Source: Sphingomonas sp. OV641 | Lineage (GTDB): Bacteria > Pseudomonadota > Alphaproteobacteria > Sphingomonadales > Sphingomonadaceae | NCBI RefSeq assembly: GCF_900109205.1 | Contig: NZ_FNZB01000003.1 | Span: 310,001-374,000 of the forward strand | Direction: 5' to 3' | DNA length: 64,000 nucleotides | Program-made: the position numbers and the translations under genes | Notes under the pieces: generated by a model | Seen by the model: the letters and a program-made list of their open reading frames with translations, nothing else | Told to the model about the DNA's origin: nothing | Database searches by the model: none | In this document: positions 37,178 through 45,269 of the stretch, in pieces | How the letters are laid out: each line of letters begins with the position of its first letter | Position numbering within the stretch: position 1 is the stretch's first letter

Positions 37178-38368
37178 GTGGCGGCAGGCGGTCCTGTTTC
37201 ACGCACAATCCGGTGGGCGCATGTGCAGGCCGCGGAGCGACCTGCGGGCCAATTTCACGGCGGCCCCGTGCTGGGCGACGATCCGGAAAGCATGCTGCTG
37301 CGGCACAATCGTTCAGGCCAGGTAGTGGACCATTTCGCGCCCGCGCCGCGCGATCCCGTGATTTTGCGGGGTTCCTACGCCTATCTCGGACGGACGTTCG
37401 GCCATTTTGGCCACATCATGTCCGAAATGATCCACCGCATTCTGCCGTCCCGGCAGGTGGCGAAGCGGCCGCACTGGCTGATCGTGCATCAGCGCGGCAG
37501 CCCGCCGACGTTCGAGGCACTGGCGCCGGTTGCGCAGGCGATGCTGCGCCTGCTGGGGGTGAATGAGCGTAATTGCACGGTGATCGCGAAGGACACGATT
37601 GTCGAGGAGCTGCTGATCGTCGAGGCGGGCGCGGAATTGGGCAGCGTGCCCAAGGACTGGTACCTCGATCTGTTGAACCGGCGCGGGCCGGGACGGGGGC
37701 CGCTGGACGATACCTTTCCGAAGAAGGTGTACGTTTCGAGGAGCGGACTCGAGGACAAATCCGGGCTGCTGGGCGAGAAGGTACTCGAATCCATCTTGGT
37801 GGACGCGGGCTTTCACATCATGCACAGCGAGAAGCTACCGCTGCCGCGGCAATTTGCACTGTATCGCAATGCCGAGGTGCTGTTGTTTGCCGAGGGGTCG
37901 GCGTGCCACGGCGTGGAGTTATTCGGCCATGACACGCTGCGCCACGCCATTCTGATGAACCGCCGGCCAAAGGTTGCGACCGCGTTCGATCGCGTGCTGG
38001 CGCCGCGTGCGCGGCGCTTCGACCATTTCACGGGCAACCCGTTCTTCGGCACCGCAGCGTTCAACGGGCGGGGCGATCCGCGCGCCGATCGCGGCGTATC
38101 CGCCATCGCGCTGCACGATCTGGTAGCGTTTCTGGCGGAGATCGGCGTGGCGACGGTGCCGCGGGTGCCGGCGCTTGCCTATCTCGCGGCGGCCCATGCC
38201 GATCTGACGCTCTATACCGATCGCGCTACCGCCGTGACGCGGCGATTGCAGCCCGAGCTGCTGCCGAAGCAGCTGGCGCTGGTCGAGCGGCTGCATGACG
38301 TGTTCACCGCATCGGTCCAAGCGGGGGCGCGGATCGGGCCGGTGCCGCGCCACCCCATGCCGGCCTAG
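37178..38368 (+). CDS. GT61/DUF563-like glycosyltransferase
   Basis: 396 residues from a GTG at 37178 with a strong GGGGGAGGAA 5 nt upstream. Family-like segments: FGHFGHIMSEMIHRILPSRQ (N-terminal), PKKVYVSRSG (near 185), then LPRQFALYRNAEVLLFAEGSACHGVELFG, which resembles the C-terminal 'A..IvG.hGAgl.N' region of GT61 enzymes with Glu/Ser replacing part of the usual pattern. No signal or membrane segment. The 3' end overlaps the convergent FrhB-like gene by 4 nt, placing it at the edge of the glycan cassette. The donor sugar is unknown. The 265 bp upstream hold no supported feature. Confidence 0.65.
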   Translation: MAAGGPVSRTIRWAHVQAAERPAGQFHGGPVLGDDPESMLLRHNRSGQVVDHFAPAPRDPVILRGSYAYLGRTFGHFGHIMSEMIHRILPSRQVAKRPHWLIVHQRGSPPTFEALAPVAQAMLRLLGVNERNCTVIAKDTIVEELLIVEAGAELGSVPKDWYLDLLNRRGPGRGPLDDTFPKKVYVSRSGLEDKSGLLGEKVLESILVDAGFHIMHSEKLPLPRQFALYRNAEVLLFAEGSACHGVELFGHDTLRHAILMNRRPKVATAFDRVLAPRARRFDHFTGNPFFGTAAFNGRGDPRADRGVSAIALHDLVAFLAEIGVATVPRVPALAYLAAAHADLTLYTDRATAVTRRLQPELLPKQLALVERLHDVFTASVQAGARIGPVPRHPMPA

Positions 38369-39867
38369 CCCTCCCCGCCATCCAGCCGGGCGAGCCACTT
38401 GCCGAGGCGACCGCGTTTGTAAGCGAGCGCCTGATAGACGTAGAGGCTGGCCTTGGCCCAACCCACATAGAGCATCGGCCAGTTCAGGCGCTTCGCGGCC
38501 CAGGACATGCGGTGACTCCACCAGGCTATGGCGGCGCGGGTGCGGTAGATGGCGCGGCGGCGCGGCGGGTGGCCGGTGGCGCGGGGAGCGACGCGCTTGA
38601 CGGGCGTCACGCGGCGCTTCTGCCACGTGAGGCGATAGGCTAGGCCATCGCGGCGCTGGCGGAAGCCGGCGGCTTGGGTTCCCGCGATGAAATCGGCGTC
38701 GACCTGTTCAAGGGCGAGGCGGCCGTTGTCGATCGCATTGGCGATGCTGGCGGCGATTTCCGGACTGCGGACGATCACGACGTTGGTGCCGCGGCCGTCT
38801 GACGAATAGGGCTCCACCCAGGCATCGCCGAAGGAGACGTCGGCGCATTCGGCGACCACGTCGTCGCAGGCGTCACATGCGGAGTTCTGGAAGAAGCCGG
38901 CGCCCCAGTCTCCGTCGGCGAGGTGGAACCAGTCCTGCCAGCGCGCGGTGCCGTCGTTGAGCGTCAGGTGCGCGGTGTACCAATTGGCGGGGCGATCCGG
39001 ATCCTTGCGGCGATATTCCACGGCGCGCACCTCGTCACGCGGAACCCCTAGCTGCCAGGCAAAGCTGTCGACAAAGGCGGCGCTTTTCATGTGGCCGCAG
39101 AAAAGGCCCAAGAGGTGGGTGACGCGCTCGTTCAGGATCGGGTCCTGCTCACGCAGCAGGCTTACCGCCTTGATGAAGCACGGAATGCCGACGATCGCAT
39201 AGCGACCGGGCGTGGCGCGGATTTCCGCGAGCACCTCAGCGAGGTCGACGGGGTAGTAGCGCGAGCGGGCGCCCTGGAGGATCTGCTCGGGCGTGCGCGA
39301 GATCCGGTAGTGGAACAGGCGGTCGCCGGTCGCGGGAATGACATGGGCGACGCCGTCGATCTGGCCGGACGCGAGCAGGTCGGCGGCGACCCAGCTTACC
39401 ATGCCCCCGCTGCTGCCGCGCTCCCGGAAGGGCGCTTGGTGGGCGTGGCCGACGTAATTGGCTTCGTAGCGGCCGAGGCGGGGATCGTGGTGTGGGGCGC
39501 GTGGGAAGCGGGCGGCGGCGAGTTGGTCTTCGTTTCGGGCGGTGGGGGAGAAGGGGCAGGTTTGCGCGAACGCTGTGGGGGCCGGGCTCGAAGCGGCGGG
39601 TGACAGCGTGTGCGGCGCGTTGGATCCCGGCTCAAGGCCGGGATGACGGGGGGTGGTCGCCCCGCTCGTCATGCCGGGCCCGTCGACGCCGCCTCTGGCG
39701 TCGCTCAGGACAGGGCCGCCATGACGGTAATGGTTGAGGGTGGCGGCGCTGGGCTTGCGCTGGCCGTAGCGGTCCCACGCCATGCCGCTGGTCGCGCAAC
39801 CGCCGCAGCCGATGCACAGGCCCGAGGCTACGATGTCCGACGGGGTGAGGGGGTCAGGCGAGGGCAT
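38365..39867 (-). CDS. FrhB/FdhB-like iron-sulfur protein of polysaccharide loci, with in-frame repeat
   Basis: 500 residues from ATG 39867, which overlaps the preceding gene by 14 nt. CIGCGGC near residue 17 is a ferredoxin-like cysteine cluster. GSSGGMVSWVAADLL, YAIVGIPCFIKAVSLLREQD, FCGHMKSA and DACDDVVAECADVSFGDAW match the coenzyme F420 hydrogenase beta-subunit (FrhB) family. That family is often encoded with polysaccharide pyruvyl transferases, where its substrate is unknown. About 90 residues between the first cluster and TCPFSP are low-complexity; part of them (RHPGLEPGSN) is a translated GTCATCCCGG-type repeat. Last gene of a five-gene minus-strand unit. Confidence 0.8.
   Translation of the reverse strand: MPSPDPLTPSDIVASGLCIGCGGCATSGMAWDRYGQRKPSAATLNHYRHGGPVLSDARGGVDGPGMTSGATTPRHPGLEPGSNAPHTLSPAASSPAPTAFAQTCPFSPTARNEDQLAAARFPRAPHHDPRLGRYEANYVGHAHQAPFRERGSSGGMVSWVAADLLASGQIDGVAHVIPATGDRLFHYRISRTPEQILQGARSRYYPVDLAEVLAEIRATPGRYAIVGIPCFIKAVSLLREQDPILNERVTHLLGLFCGHMKSAAFVDSFAWQLGVPRDEVRAVEYRRKDPDRPANWYTAHLTLNDGTARWQDWFHLADGDWGAGFFQNSACDACDDVVAECADVSFGDAWVEPYSSDGRGTNVVIVRSPEIAASIANAIDNGRLALEQVDADFIAGTQAAGFRQRRDGLAYRLTWQKRRVTPVKRVAPRATGHPPRRRAIYRTRAAIAWWSHRMSWAAKRLNWPMLYVGWAKASLYVYQALAYKRGRLGKWLARLDGGEG
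39619..39651. repeat. GTCATCCCGGCCTTGAGCCGGGATCCAA unit inside a coding gene
   Basis: TTGGATCCCGGCTCAAGGCCGGGATGAC is one unit of the family at 18904 and 20304. It is translated in frame within the FrhB-like protein (about residues 73-83). A degenerate facing half may follow to about 39720. Confidence 0.8.
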
Positions 39868-41020
39868 GGTCCAGGAAGCGCGAGGAGGCGGTGCGCTCGG
39901 CCGCAAGGCGAGCGGGAAGGTCAGTCGGAAGTGCGGCGAGCAAGTGGGCGAACGCCGCGTCGCTGGTGCCGTCTTCCACCAGGTGATCCCCCAGACCGAG
40001 CGCGCGAGTGAGATCCTGCACCTTGTTGCGACGATAGGGCGAGGCGGCACAGACGAAGGGACGGGCGTGGCGGATCGCGAAGACGCAGCCGTGGAAGAAG
40101 TTGGTCGCCACGGCGGTCGCGCCGGCGATCAGGGTGGAGAAATCGGCCGGGGTGGCGTCGATTCGCTCGTCGTCTGCAATCGGATTGGGATAGCCGATCG
40201 TGACGAGGCGGGTGCCGGTCGCGTCGGCCCAGCGGCGGAGCTGCGCGGTGAACCAGTCGGGGAAGCTGTGGCCGTACACCACGGCATAACGCGTGTCCGA
40301 CCGGGCGGCTGCGTCGGGGATCACTTGCGGGAATTGCAGGCAAGGGTCCAGGACGAGGGGGATGCCGCTGTCTTCCCGTCCGTTCCCAGCGAGTTCGAGG
40401 GACGGACCAGGGGCAGCTTGGCCGAGGCTGGTGCCTCGACTTCGTTCGGCACGAGCGAACGATAATCGGTCCGAAGACAGGGGAGCCAGCATCGCGCGGC
40501 TGTTCTCGTCGCGCACGGAAAGCGCGTGAAAGCGGCGGAGGCGCTCCAGCCAATGCGGGTCTATCCCATCGGCGGCGTCGTGATTGCCGAAGCTGGCGGC
40601 GTAGGAGACGAGACGATCGGCGTTCAGGCCTTCGCCGAAGAAGATCGACGCGCCCGAATACCAGGGGTGGCGGAAGTTCCAGACCTCATCGCTGCCAATC
40701 ACGACGGCGTCGTAGCGCGGTGATCGCGCCGCATCCTCGAGCGGGAAGGGCGGCGAGAGCGGCAATGCGTCGACGGCGGCGATCAGCGCGCGGGTCTTGC
40801 GACCCAGCGCGGCGAAGTGGCGCGGGGCGGTCCGGACCGGCAGGGTGGGCTGGAAGGCGTTGCGCGCCTCCCGCCACTCCACCCGACGTGAGCGGTGATC
40901 GAGGATCTCCGCATCGAGGCCGCGCGCGCGCAGTCCTTCCACCAGACAGCGCGCCTGCCAATAGGAGCCGTAGTTGATGGAACGGTGAAAGGTGAGAACG
41001 CCGACTTTTCGTGAAGCCAT
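39854..41020 (-). CDS. Polysaccharide pyruvyl transferase-like protein, with in-frame repeat
   Basis: 388 residues from ATG 41020 (MASRKVGVLTFHRSINYGSY). The N-terminal NYGSYWQARCLVEGL and DAVVIGSDEVWNF, and the C-terminal ATNFFHGCVFAIRHARPFVC, match the WcaK/CsaB pyruvyl transferase family. That family adds pyruvate ketals from phosphoenolpyruvate to glycans. Residues about 187-215 (RAERSRGTSLGQAAPGPSLE) come from an inverted repeat element and interrupt the family sequence without frameshift. It is 5 nt after the oxidoreductase gene and overlaps the FrhB-like gene, a pairing seen in many exopolysaccharide clusters. Confidence 0.82.
   Translation of the reverse strand: MASRKVGVLTFHRSINYGSYWQARCLVEGLRARGLDAEILDHRSRRVEWREARNAFQPTLPVRTAPRHFAALGRKTRALIAAVDALPLSPPFPLEDAARSPRYDAVVIGSDEVWNFRHPWYSGASIFFGEGLNADRLVSYAASFGNHDAADGIDPHWLERLRRFHALSVRDENSRAMLAPLSSDRLSFARAERSRGTSLGQAAPGPSLELAGNGREDSGIPLVLDPCLQFPQVIPDAAARSDTRYAVVYGHSFPDWFTAQLRRWADATGTRLVTIGYPNPIADDERIDATPADFSTLIAGATAVATNFFHGCVFAIRHARPFVCAASPYRRNKVQDLTRALGLGDHLVEDGTSDAAFAHLLAALPTDLPARLAAERTASSRFLDHALA
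40378..40465. repeat. Inverted TGCCTCGACTTCGTTCGGCACGA element inside a coding gene
   Basis: CGTTCCCAGCGAGTTCGAGGGAC and its facing, diverged copy GTGCCTCGACTTCGTTCGGCACGAGCG surround CAGCTTGGCCGAGGCTG, itself a weak hairpin. This is a third repeat family, read in frame by the pyruvyl transferase-like gene. Confidence 0.7.
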
Positions 41021-41025
41021 GCCGA

Positions 41026-42000
41026 TCAGCGACCATAGATGAGGTCGAGCACCTCCGCCGAACGGGCGAAATGATCGGCGGCGGGATCGTAGTGATGGCT
41101 TTGCGCAAGCTGGGTCGCCCAGGCGGCGGCGGCGCGGCCGCCCCAATCGTCCGCGCCGTCCGTCAGGCGGCGGGCGGACGTGCCGGTAAAGTGATCGGCG
41201 GTGAAGTCGTAAAAGCTGCCGCCGACGTTGCGGAACGCCGCGCCGCCCTGCGTGCCGTAGAAATCGGCGGCGATTACCGCATCCTGGCCGGCATGGAGGC
41301 GCCACGAGCAGGTGAGGCGCACGTCGGTGCCTCCGGCGGTGAAGCTGGCGCTGGCATAATCCTCGACCGAGCCGGGATGGAGCGGCTGGCCGCCGGCGTA
41401 AAGCGCGGCATGCGCATCATGCGCCTTAGGGAAGCCGAGCGCCCAGAGTGCGAGATCGACGAGGTGAACGCCGAGATCGACGACGCAGCCGCCGCCTGAT
41501 TGTGCGGGATCGTAGAACCACGGCTTGTCCGGGCCATAAGCGTTGTGGAAGGTGAGATCGATTGCGAAGATGTCGCCCAGCGACCCTTCACGGATCAGCT
41601 GCGCGATCGCCTCCATCCCGGCAGTGTGGCGATAGGACAGGTCGACGCCGAGCAGGCGATCGGCCTGGCGGGCGGCGGCGATGACCGCGTTCACCTCCGC
41701 TGCGGTGCGGCCGAGCGGCTTCTGGCAGAAGACCGCTTTGCCGGCCTCCAGCGCCTGGATCGACTGATCGGCGTGGAGCGCGCTGGGGGTCGCGATCACC
41801 ACACCGTCGATATCGAGCGCGAGCATGGCATCGAGCGAGTCTACGATGCGGATCGTGGGGGCGACGGTGGCGGCCTCCGCAATACATTCGGGCGAGGGAT
41901 CGCAGACGGCGACGGCCTCGACCGCCCCCGTCGCGACCATCGCGGCCATGCGGTGACGACCGATCCAGCCGGTGCCGAGGAACCCGATACGGGGCTTCAT
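41026..42000 (-). CDS. Gfo/Idh/MocA-family oxidoreductase
   Basis: 324 residues. N-terminal Rossmann fold with RIGFLGTGWIGRHRMAAMV, a VVIATPSALHADQ strand, and QKPLGRTAAEV, where the usual catalytic Lys of 'EKP' is kept as QKP. C-terminal alpha/beta domain with GGCVVDLGVHLVDLALW, holding the conserved 'G..D.g.H..D' substrate residues. Members are NAD(P)-dependent sugar or polyol dehydrogenases. Position 11 nt after the glycoside hydrolase suggests oxidation of a sugar, or a two-step redox cleavage of a glycoside. The substrate is unknown. Confidence 0.9.
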   Translation of the reverse strand: MKPRIGFLGTGWIGRHRMAAMVATGAVEAVAVCDPSPECIAEAATVAPTIRIVDSLDAMLALDIDGVVIATPSALHADQSIQALEAGKAVFCQKPLGRTAAEVNAVIAAARQADRLLGVDLSYRHTAGMEAIAQLIREGSLGDIFAIDLTFHNAYGPDKPWFYDPAQSGGGCVVDLGVHLVDLALWALGFPKAHDAHAALYAGGQPLHPGSVEDYASASFTAGGTDVRLTCSWRLHAGQDAVIAADFYGTQGGAAFRNVGGSFYDFTADHFTGTSARRLTDGADDWGGRAAAAWATQLAQSHHYDPAADHFARSAEVLDLIYGR

Positions 42001-42011
42001 GCGCGTGTCTT

Positions 42012-42953
42012 TCAGGCCGACGCGGCGAGCTTGAGCGGCGTGGCTTGCGCCGAGCTTGCCTGGGCGGGGGCGTAGCGGTCGATCATCTCGGCGCAGAAAT
42101 CGGCAAACATCTGCGGATCGCGCGCCGGACTGGTGTGATGCGGCTGAACGCCCAAATGCTCGGGAGTGAAGCAGAAGGTGACCGTGACATCGAAGTCAGC
42201 CAGCGCTTCCATCTGCCGATCGAACCAGTCGAGCGCATTGGGGCGGAAGCGATCGGCCCAGCTGAGACCGGTACGCAGCTTGCGCGTGCCGAGCCGCTTG
42301 AGCCATCCGACCGCTTCGTCAAGCCGCGGGTCCTCGAAGTGGAACCATTGCATCAGGCCCATGTCTGCGGCGTGACGGGCATAAACGTCGAGCGCGGGCT
42401 TGGGTGTGCCGTCTTCGCGGATCAGGCCCATGTAGAAATGGCGGTAATAGCTGGAGCCCTCCGCCTCGCGGTGGCGGGTGGTGGCGCCCCAGGACTGCGG
42501 CAGATCGTACAGCGAATACCAATAAACGTTGGGCACGCGGCCGATGAGCAGTTCCGCCGTCTTCTCGACGCCGAACACCTGCACCTCCTCCGCACCGAAC
42601 GAGCCAACGCCGACTTCGGTGACCCAGATCGGCTTGTCGGTGACGACTTCCTCGATCTCCGCGATCTTCTTGGGCCAGTCGTGGATCGACCACAGGTTCC
42701 AATCGAGCGGGAAGCCGTGCACCGCGATCACGTCCACTGCGTCAAGCGCACCATGCGCGCGCATCCGGTTCACCCATTGCGGGTCGATAGGCGACATGCC
42801 GCCCAGCACGCGGGTGATCGCCGGGTTGATCGCAGCGATCGAATTACCGGCGCGGATCACGTGATCGGCATAGGACGACCAGTCCGGATCGATTTCCGGA
42901 TCCCAATGCGATTTGTTGTTCGGCTCATTCCAGATCATCGCCGCTTCGATCAC
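42012..42953 (-). CDS. Clan-A glycoside hydrolase with apparently permuted TIM barrel (beta-xylosidase-like)
   Basis: 313 residues from a GTG that overlaps the methyltransferase stop (GTGA) and has GGGGGGAA upstream. MIWNEPNN puts the acid/base Glu10 at the very N-terminus, and PIWVTEVGVG gives nucleophile Glu113. After the strand-8 motif VYWYSLYDL and GTPKPALDVYA, where such enzymes normally end, the chain continues with EAVGWLKRLGTRKLRTGLSW, DVTVTFCFTPEHLG and DPQMFADFCAEMIDRYAP. These look like strands 1-3 of the same barrel. The frame upstream of the GTG is arginine-rich shadow, not barrel sequence. The order of the barrel is therefore 4-8 then 1-3. No signal peptide. Substrate unknown. 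Confidence 0.78.
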   Translation of the reverse strand: MIEAAMIWNEPNNKSHWDPEIDPDWSSYADHVIRAGNSIAAINPAITRVLGGMSPIDPQWVNRMRAHGALDAVDVIAVHGFPLDWNLWSIHDWPKKIAEIEEVVTDKPIWVTEVGVGSFGAEEVQVFGVEKTAELLIGRVPNVYWYSLYDLPQSWGATTRHREAEGSSYYRHFYMGLIREDGTPKPALDVYARHAADMGLMQWFHFEDPRLDEAVGWLKRLGTRKLRTGLSWADRFRPNALDWFDRQMEALADFDVTVTFCFTPEHLGVQPHHTSPARDPQMFADFCAEMIDRYAPAQASSAQATPLKLAASA

Positions 42954-43765
42954 GAACTTGTTCCCCCCTTGGCTGGATAGACGGCCGCCGGACCATATTG
43001 GCCGAACGGCACCGGTGCGACCCGGCAGAAATAGACATCGCCGTCGGCCGCAGCCTCGACAGTGAAGCCGGCCGCGCGCAGCATCGCCTGGCTGGCGGCG
43101 GCGTTGGGCGCCCACCAATTTGTCCAGTCACCGGCGAATTTCTTCTCAATGAAATGCATCTTGGGATAGCCGGGCGCGTCGAAATAGGCCGGTGGGCGGT
43201 AGGTGTCGGGTTCGAAGAACGGGTGGTCCTCCGGCACGTCCGCCACCTCGCGCGAGCCCTGCTGCAGCGTCTGGAAGAGCATGGCGTCACTGGCGACATG
43301 CTCTCGGATCAGGTCCAGTGCGAGCAGAGGGTGACGCAGGTGGTAAAGGACGCCCATGAAGATCACGAGGTCGAACTTCTCGCCGAGCTTCGCCACGTCA
43401 TAAACCGACAGGTTGCGAAACTCGACGCCGGTGAAGCCCAGCGCGTCGGTAGCGAGGCGGGCCTGCGCGAGATAGCGATCGTCGCTGTCGATCCCGACCA
43501 CGCGCTCCGCACCGCGACGCAGCGCCTCGACCGAGTAGAAGCCCGCGTTGCAGCCGATGTCGAGCACGCTCCTGCCGGTGAGGTCTTCAGGGAAGATCGC
43601 GGCGAAGCGCGCGAACTTGTCCGCCGGGTAATTGCCCAGGAAATGATCGGGCGCCGTCTCCACGCCGTTCAGATCGATATTGTGAAACCACGGCGCCAGC
43701 GCGGCGATGCTACTACTTAGCTCGCGTTTGCGTGTCTCGTCATTCGAACGTGCGGCTACCGGCAT
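42950..43765 (-). CDS. SAM-dependent methyltransferase, CmoB-like
   Basis: 271 residues. The ATG has AGGGGGC upstream. Class I fold: motif I VLDIGCNAGFYSVEALRRGA (near 85-105), acidic VVGIDSD, and FDLVIFMGVLYHLRHPLLAL. The N-terminal WFHNIDLNGVETAPDHFLGNYP resembles CmoB (tRNA mo5U34 carboxymethyl transferase) and its paralogues in sugar-modification loci. First gene of the five-gene cassette, so a glycan or small sugar is a more likely substrate than tRNA. The divergent 149-bp region upstream shows no clear promoter. Confidence 0.82.
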   Translation of the reverse strand: MPVAARSNDETRKRELSSSIAALAPWFHNIDLNGVETAPDHFLGNYPADKFARFAAIFPEDLTGRSVLDIGCNAGFYSVEALRRGAERVVGIDSDDRYLAQARLATDALGFTGVEFRNLSVYDVAKLGEKFDLVIFMGVLYHLRHPLLALDLIREHVASDAMLFQTLQQGSREVADVPEDHPFFEPDTYRPPAYFDAPGYPKMHFIEKKFAGDWTNWWAPNAAASQAMLRAAGFTVEAAADGDVYFCRVAPVPFGQYGPAAVYPAKGGTSS

Positions 43766-43917
43766 CGCGCCCCCTGGATGTCGGCCCGCGACATGCGCGC
43801 CAAAGAAGACTGGTCCTCTAGCACGGTGGCACGGGGACCCTCGTTACACCTAACGATCCGACAACAAAGCTGTTCCCTGCCGCCGTTCGCGCCAATCGTT
43901 TCGCACTGAAGGAGGTG

Positions 43918-44904
43918 ATGAAGGGAACCGCGGTGGCCCCGCAACATTCAGCTTTGTTGATGAGTGATGGCGCGCAGCAATGGATTTCCGCGATGCGAGC
44001 GGGCGATTACCCGCGCGCCTGGGCCCTGTCCGCGCGCGACATGGCTCAGCGGGATCCAGCGACGCGCGACGATCCCAGCCTGCCATATCACCTGCGCTGG
44101 GTATGGGACGGCCGTTCGTTCGACGGGTACGACGTGCTGGTGCGATGCTATCACGGCCTGGGCGACACGATCCAGTTCGCGCGATTCCTGCCGATCCTGG
44201 CCAGGAGGGCCGCCAGCGTGACGGTGGAAGCGCCGGCGCGGCTCCGAGACCTGATCGCAAGCGTGGATGCCGGGATAAACGTGGTGCCGTTTGATCATGC
44301 CCACCCGCTGCCGCCCGCGGCATGCGACATCGAGATCACCGAACTGCCCTTTGCGCTGCGCGCGCGGCCTGAGACGGGCATTTTCCCCTATGTGAAGGCA
44401 AGCGCGGCGGCACTGCCGGCGGGTATCACTGGCCTGTGCCATCAGGGCGGGGACTGGGATCCGGCGCGTTCGCTCGATCCCGCGCTGTTCGCACCAGTCG
44501 CGGCGGCGCATCGCTGCATCACGCTGGTTGCCGAGCCATCACCGCTGCCGGTGCTGAACCCATCGGGCTGCGCCTTTGCCATGGATGCAACGGCATCGCT
44601 GGTGGCGGCGTGCGATCTGGTCATTACCGTCGACACGATGATCGCGCATCTCGCCGGCGCGCTGGGCCGACCGACCTGGCTGCTGCTGAAGGCGGAGCCG
44701 GACTGGCGCTGGAACCCGGCCGCGACGGATACGCCCTGGTACCCGAACATGCGCCTGTACGTGCAGCGGACACCCGGCGACTGGGCGGGCGTGATCGCGC
44801 GCGTTGTGCGCGACCTGGCGGATCGAACATCCACTTTCACCAACGACGAAAGGCTGGCCCATGGCGAGTATCGCGGCACCATCAGTTCCCGTGTCCTGGG
44901 GTGA
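43918..44904 (+). CDS. GT9-like (heptosyltransferase-type) glycosyltransferase
   Basis: 328 residues. HGLGDTIQFARFLPILARRA near residue 80 and LVAACDLVITVDTMIAHLAGALGRPTWLLL near 240 are the two halves of the GT9 pattern (nucleotide-sugar site at the C-terminus). An N-terminal 60 residues look helical and TPR-like. The start is unclear: AAGGAGGTGAT (43909-43919) is a full anti-Shine-Dalgarno match and overlaps GTG 43915 and ATG 43918; GTG 43933 is also in frame. It overlaps the next gene by 44 nt. Role in surface glycan assembly is inferred. Confidence 0.75.
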   Translation: MKGTAVAPQHSALLMSDGAQQWISAMRAGDYPRAWALSARDMAQRDPATRDDPSLPYHLRWVWDGRSFDGYDVLVRCYHGLGDTIQFARFLPILARRAASVTVEAPARLRDLIASVDAGINVVPFDHAHPLPPAACDIEITELPFALRARPETGIFPYVKASAAALPAGITGLCHQGGDWDPARSLDPALFAPVAAAHRCITLVAEPSPLPVLNPSGCAFAMDATASLVAACDLVITVDTMIAHLAGALGRPTWLLLKAEPDWRWNPAATDTPWYPNMRLYVQRTPGDWAGVIARVVRDLADRTSTFTNDERLAHGEYRGTISSRVLG

Positions 44905-45265
44905 ATTGCTCGACAAGATCACCATTCTGGAGATCAAGCGCGAGCGGATCACACGGGCCGCGGCGCGCGAGAATGTGCTGCGCGAGTATCGCATGCTGCA
45001 GAGGATTGGTGGCCAGGTGCTGAATCGCAGCGGCATCGCCCCGCTCGTCCGAGCGCTTAAAGCCGTGAATGAGGCCTTGTGGGAGATCGAGGACGCGATC
45101 CGCGAACAGGAGGCGGCGCGCCAGTTCGGGGCCGACTTCATCCGTCTCGCCCGTGCCGTGTATCAGCGCAACGATGAGCGGGCGGCGATCAAGCGCGAGA
45201 TCAACCTGAAGCTGGAATCGGATCTGATCGAGGAAAAGAGCTACGCGAGCTGTATCGCGGCCTGA
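44861..45265 (+). CDS. DUF6165-like protein
   Basis: 134 residues from ATG 44861 (MASIAAPSVPVSWGELLDKI). The segment VPVSWGELLDKITILEIKRE is typical of a small conserved family found beside GT9/TPR glycosyltransferases. The rest is helical and charged (NEALWEIEDAIREQEAARQF). No catalytic motif. Translational overlap with the GT9-like gene suggests a partner or helper of that enzyme. Confidence 0.72.
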   Translation: MASIAAPSVPVSWGELLDKITILEIKRERITRAAARENVLREYRMLQRIGGQVLNRSGIAPLVRALKAVNEALWEIEDAIREQEAARQFGADFIRLARAVYQRNDERAAIKREINLKLESDLIEEKSYASCIAA

Positions 45266-45269
45266 CGGA

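Noticed and set aside
42954..43118. Longer N-terminus for the glycoside hydrolase
   Set aside because: The residues are Arg/Gly-rich and antisense-like, overlap the methyltransferase, and contain no barrel strands; the GTGA overlap gives the start.
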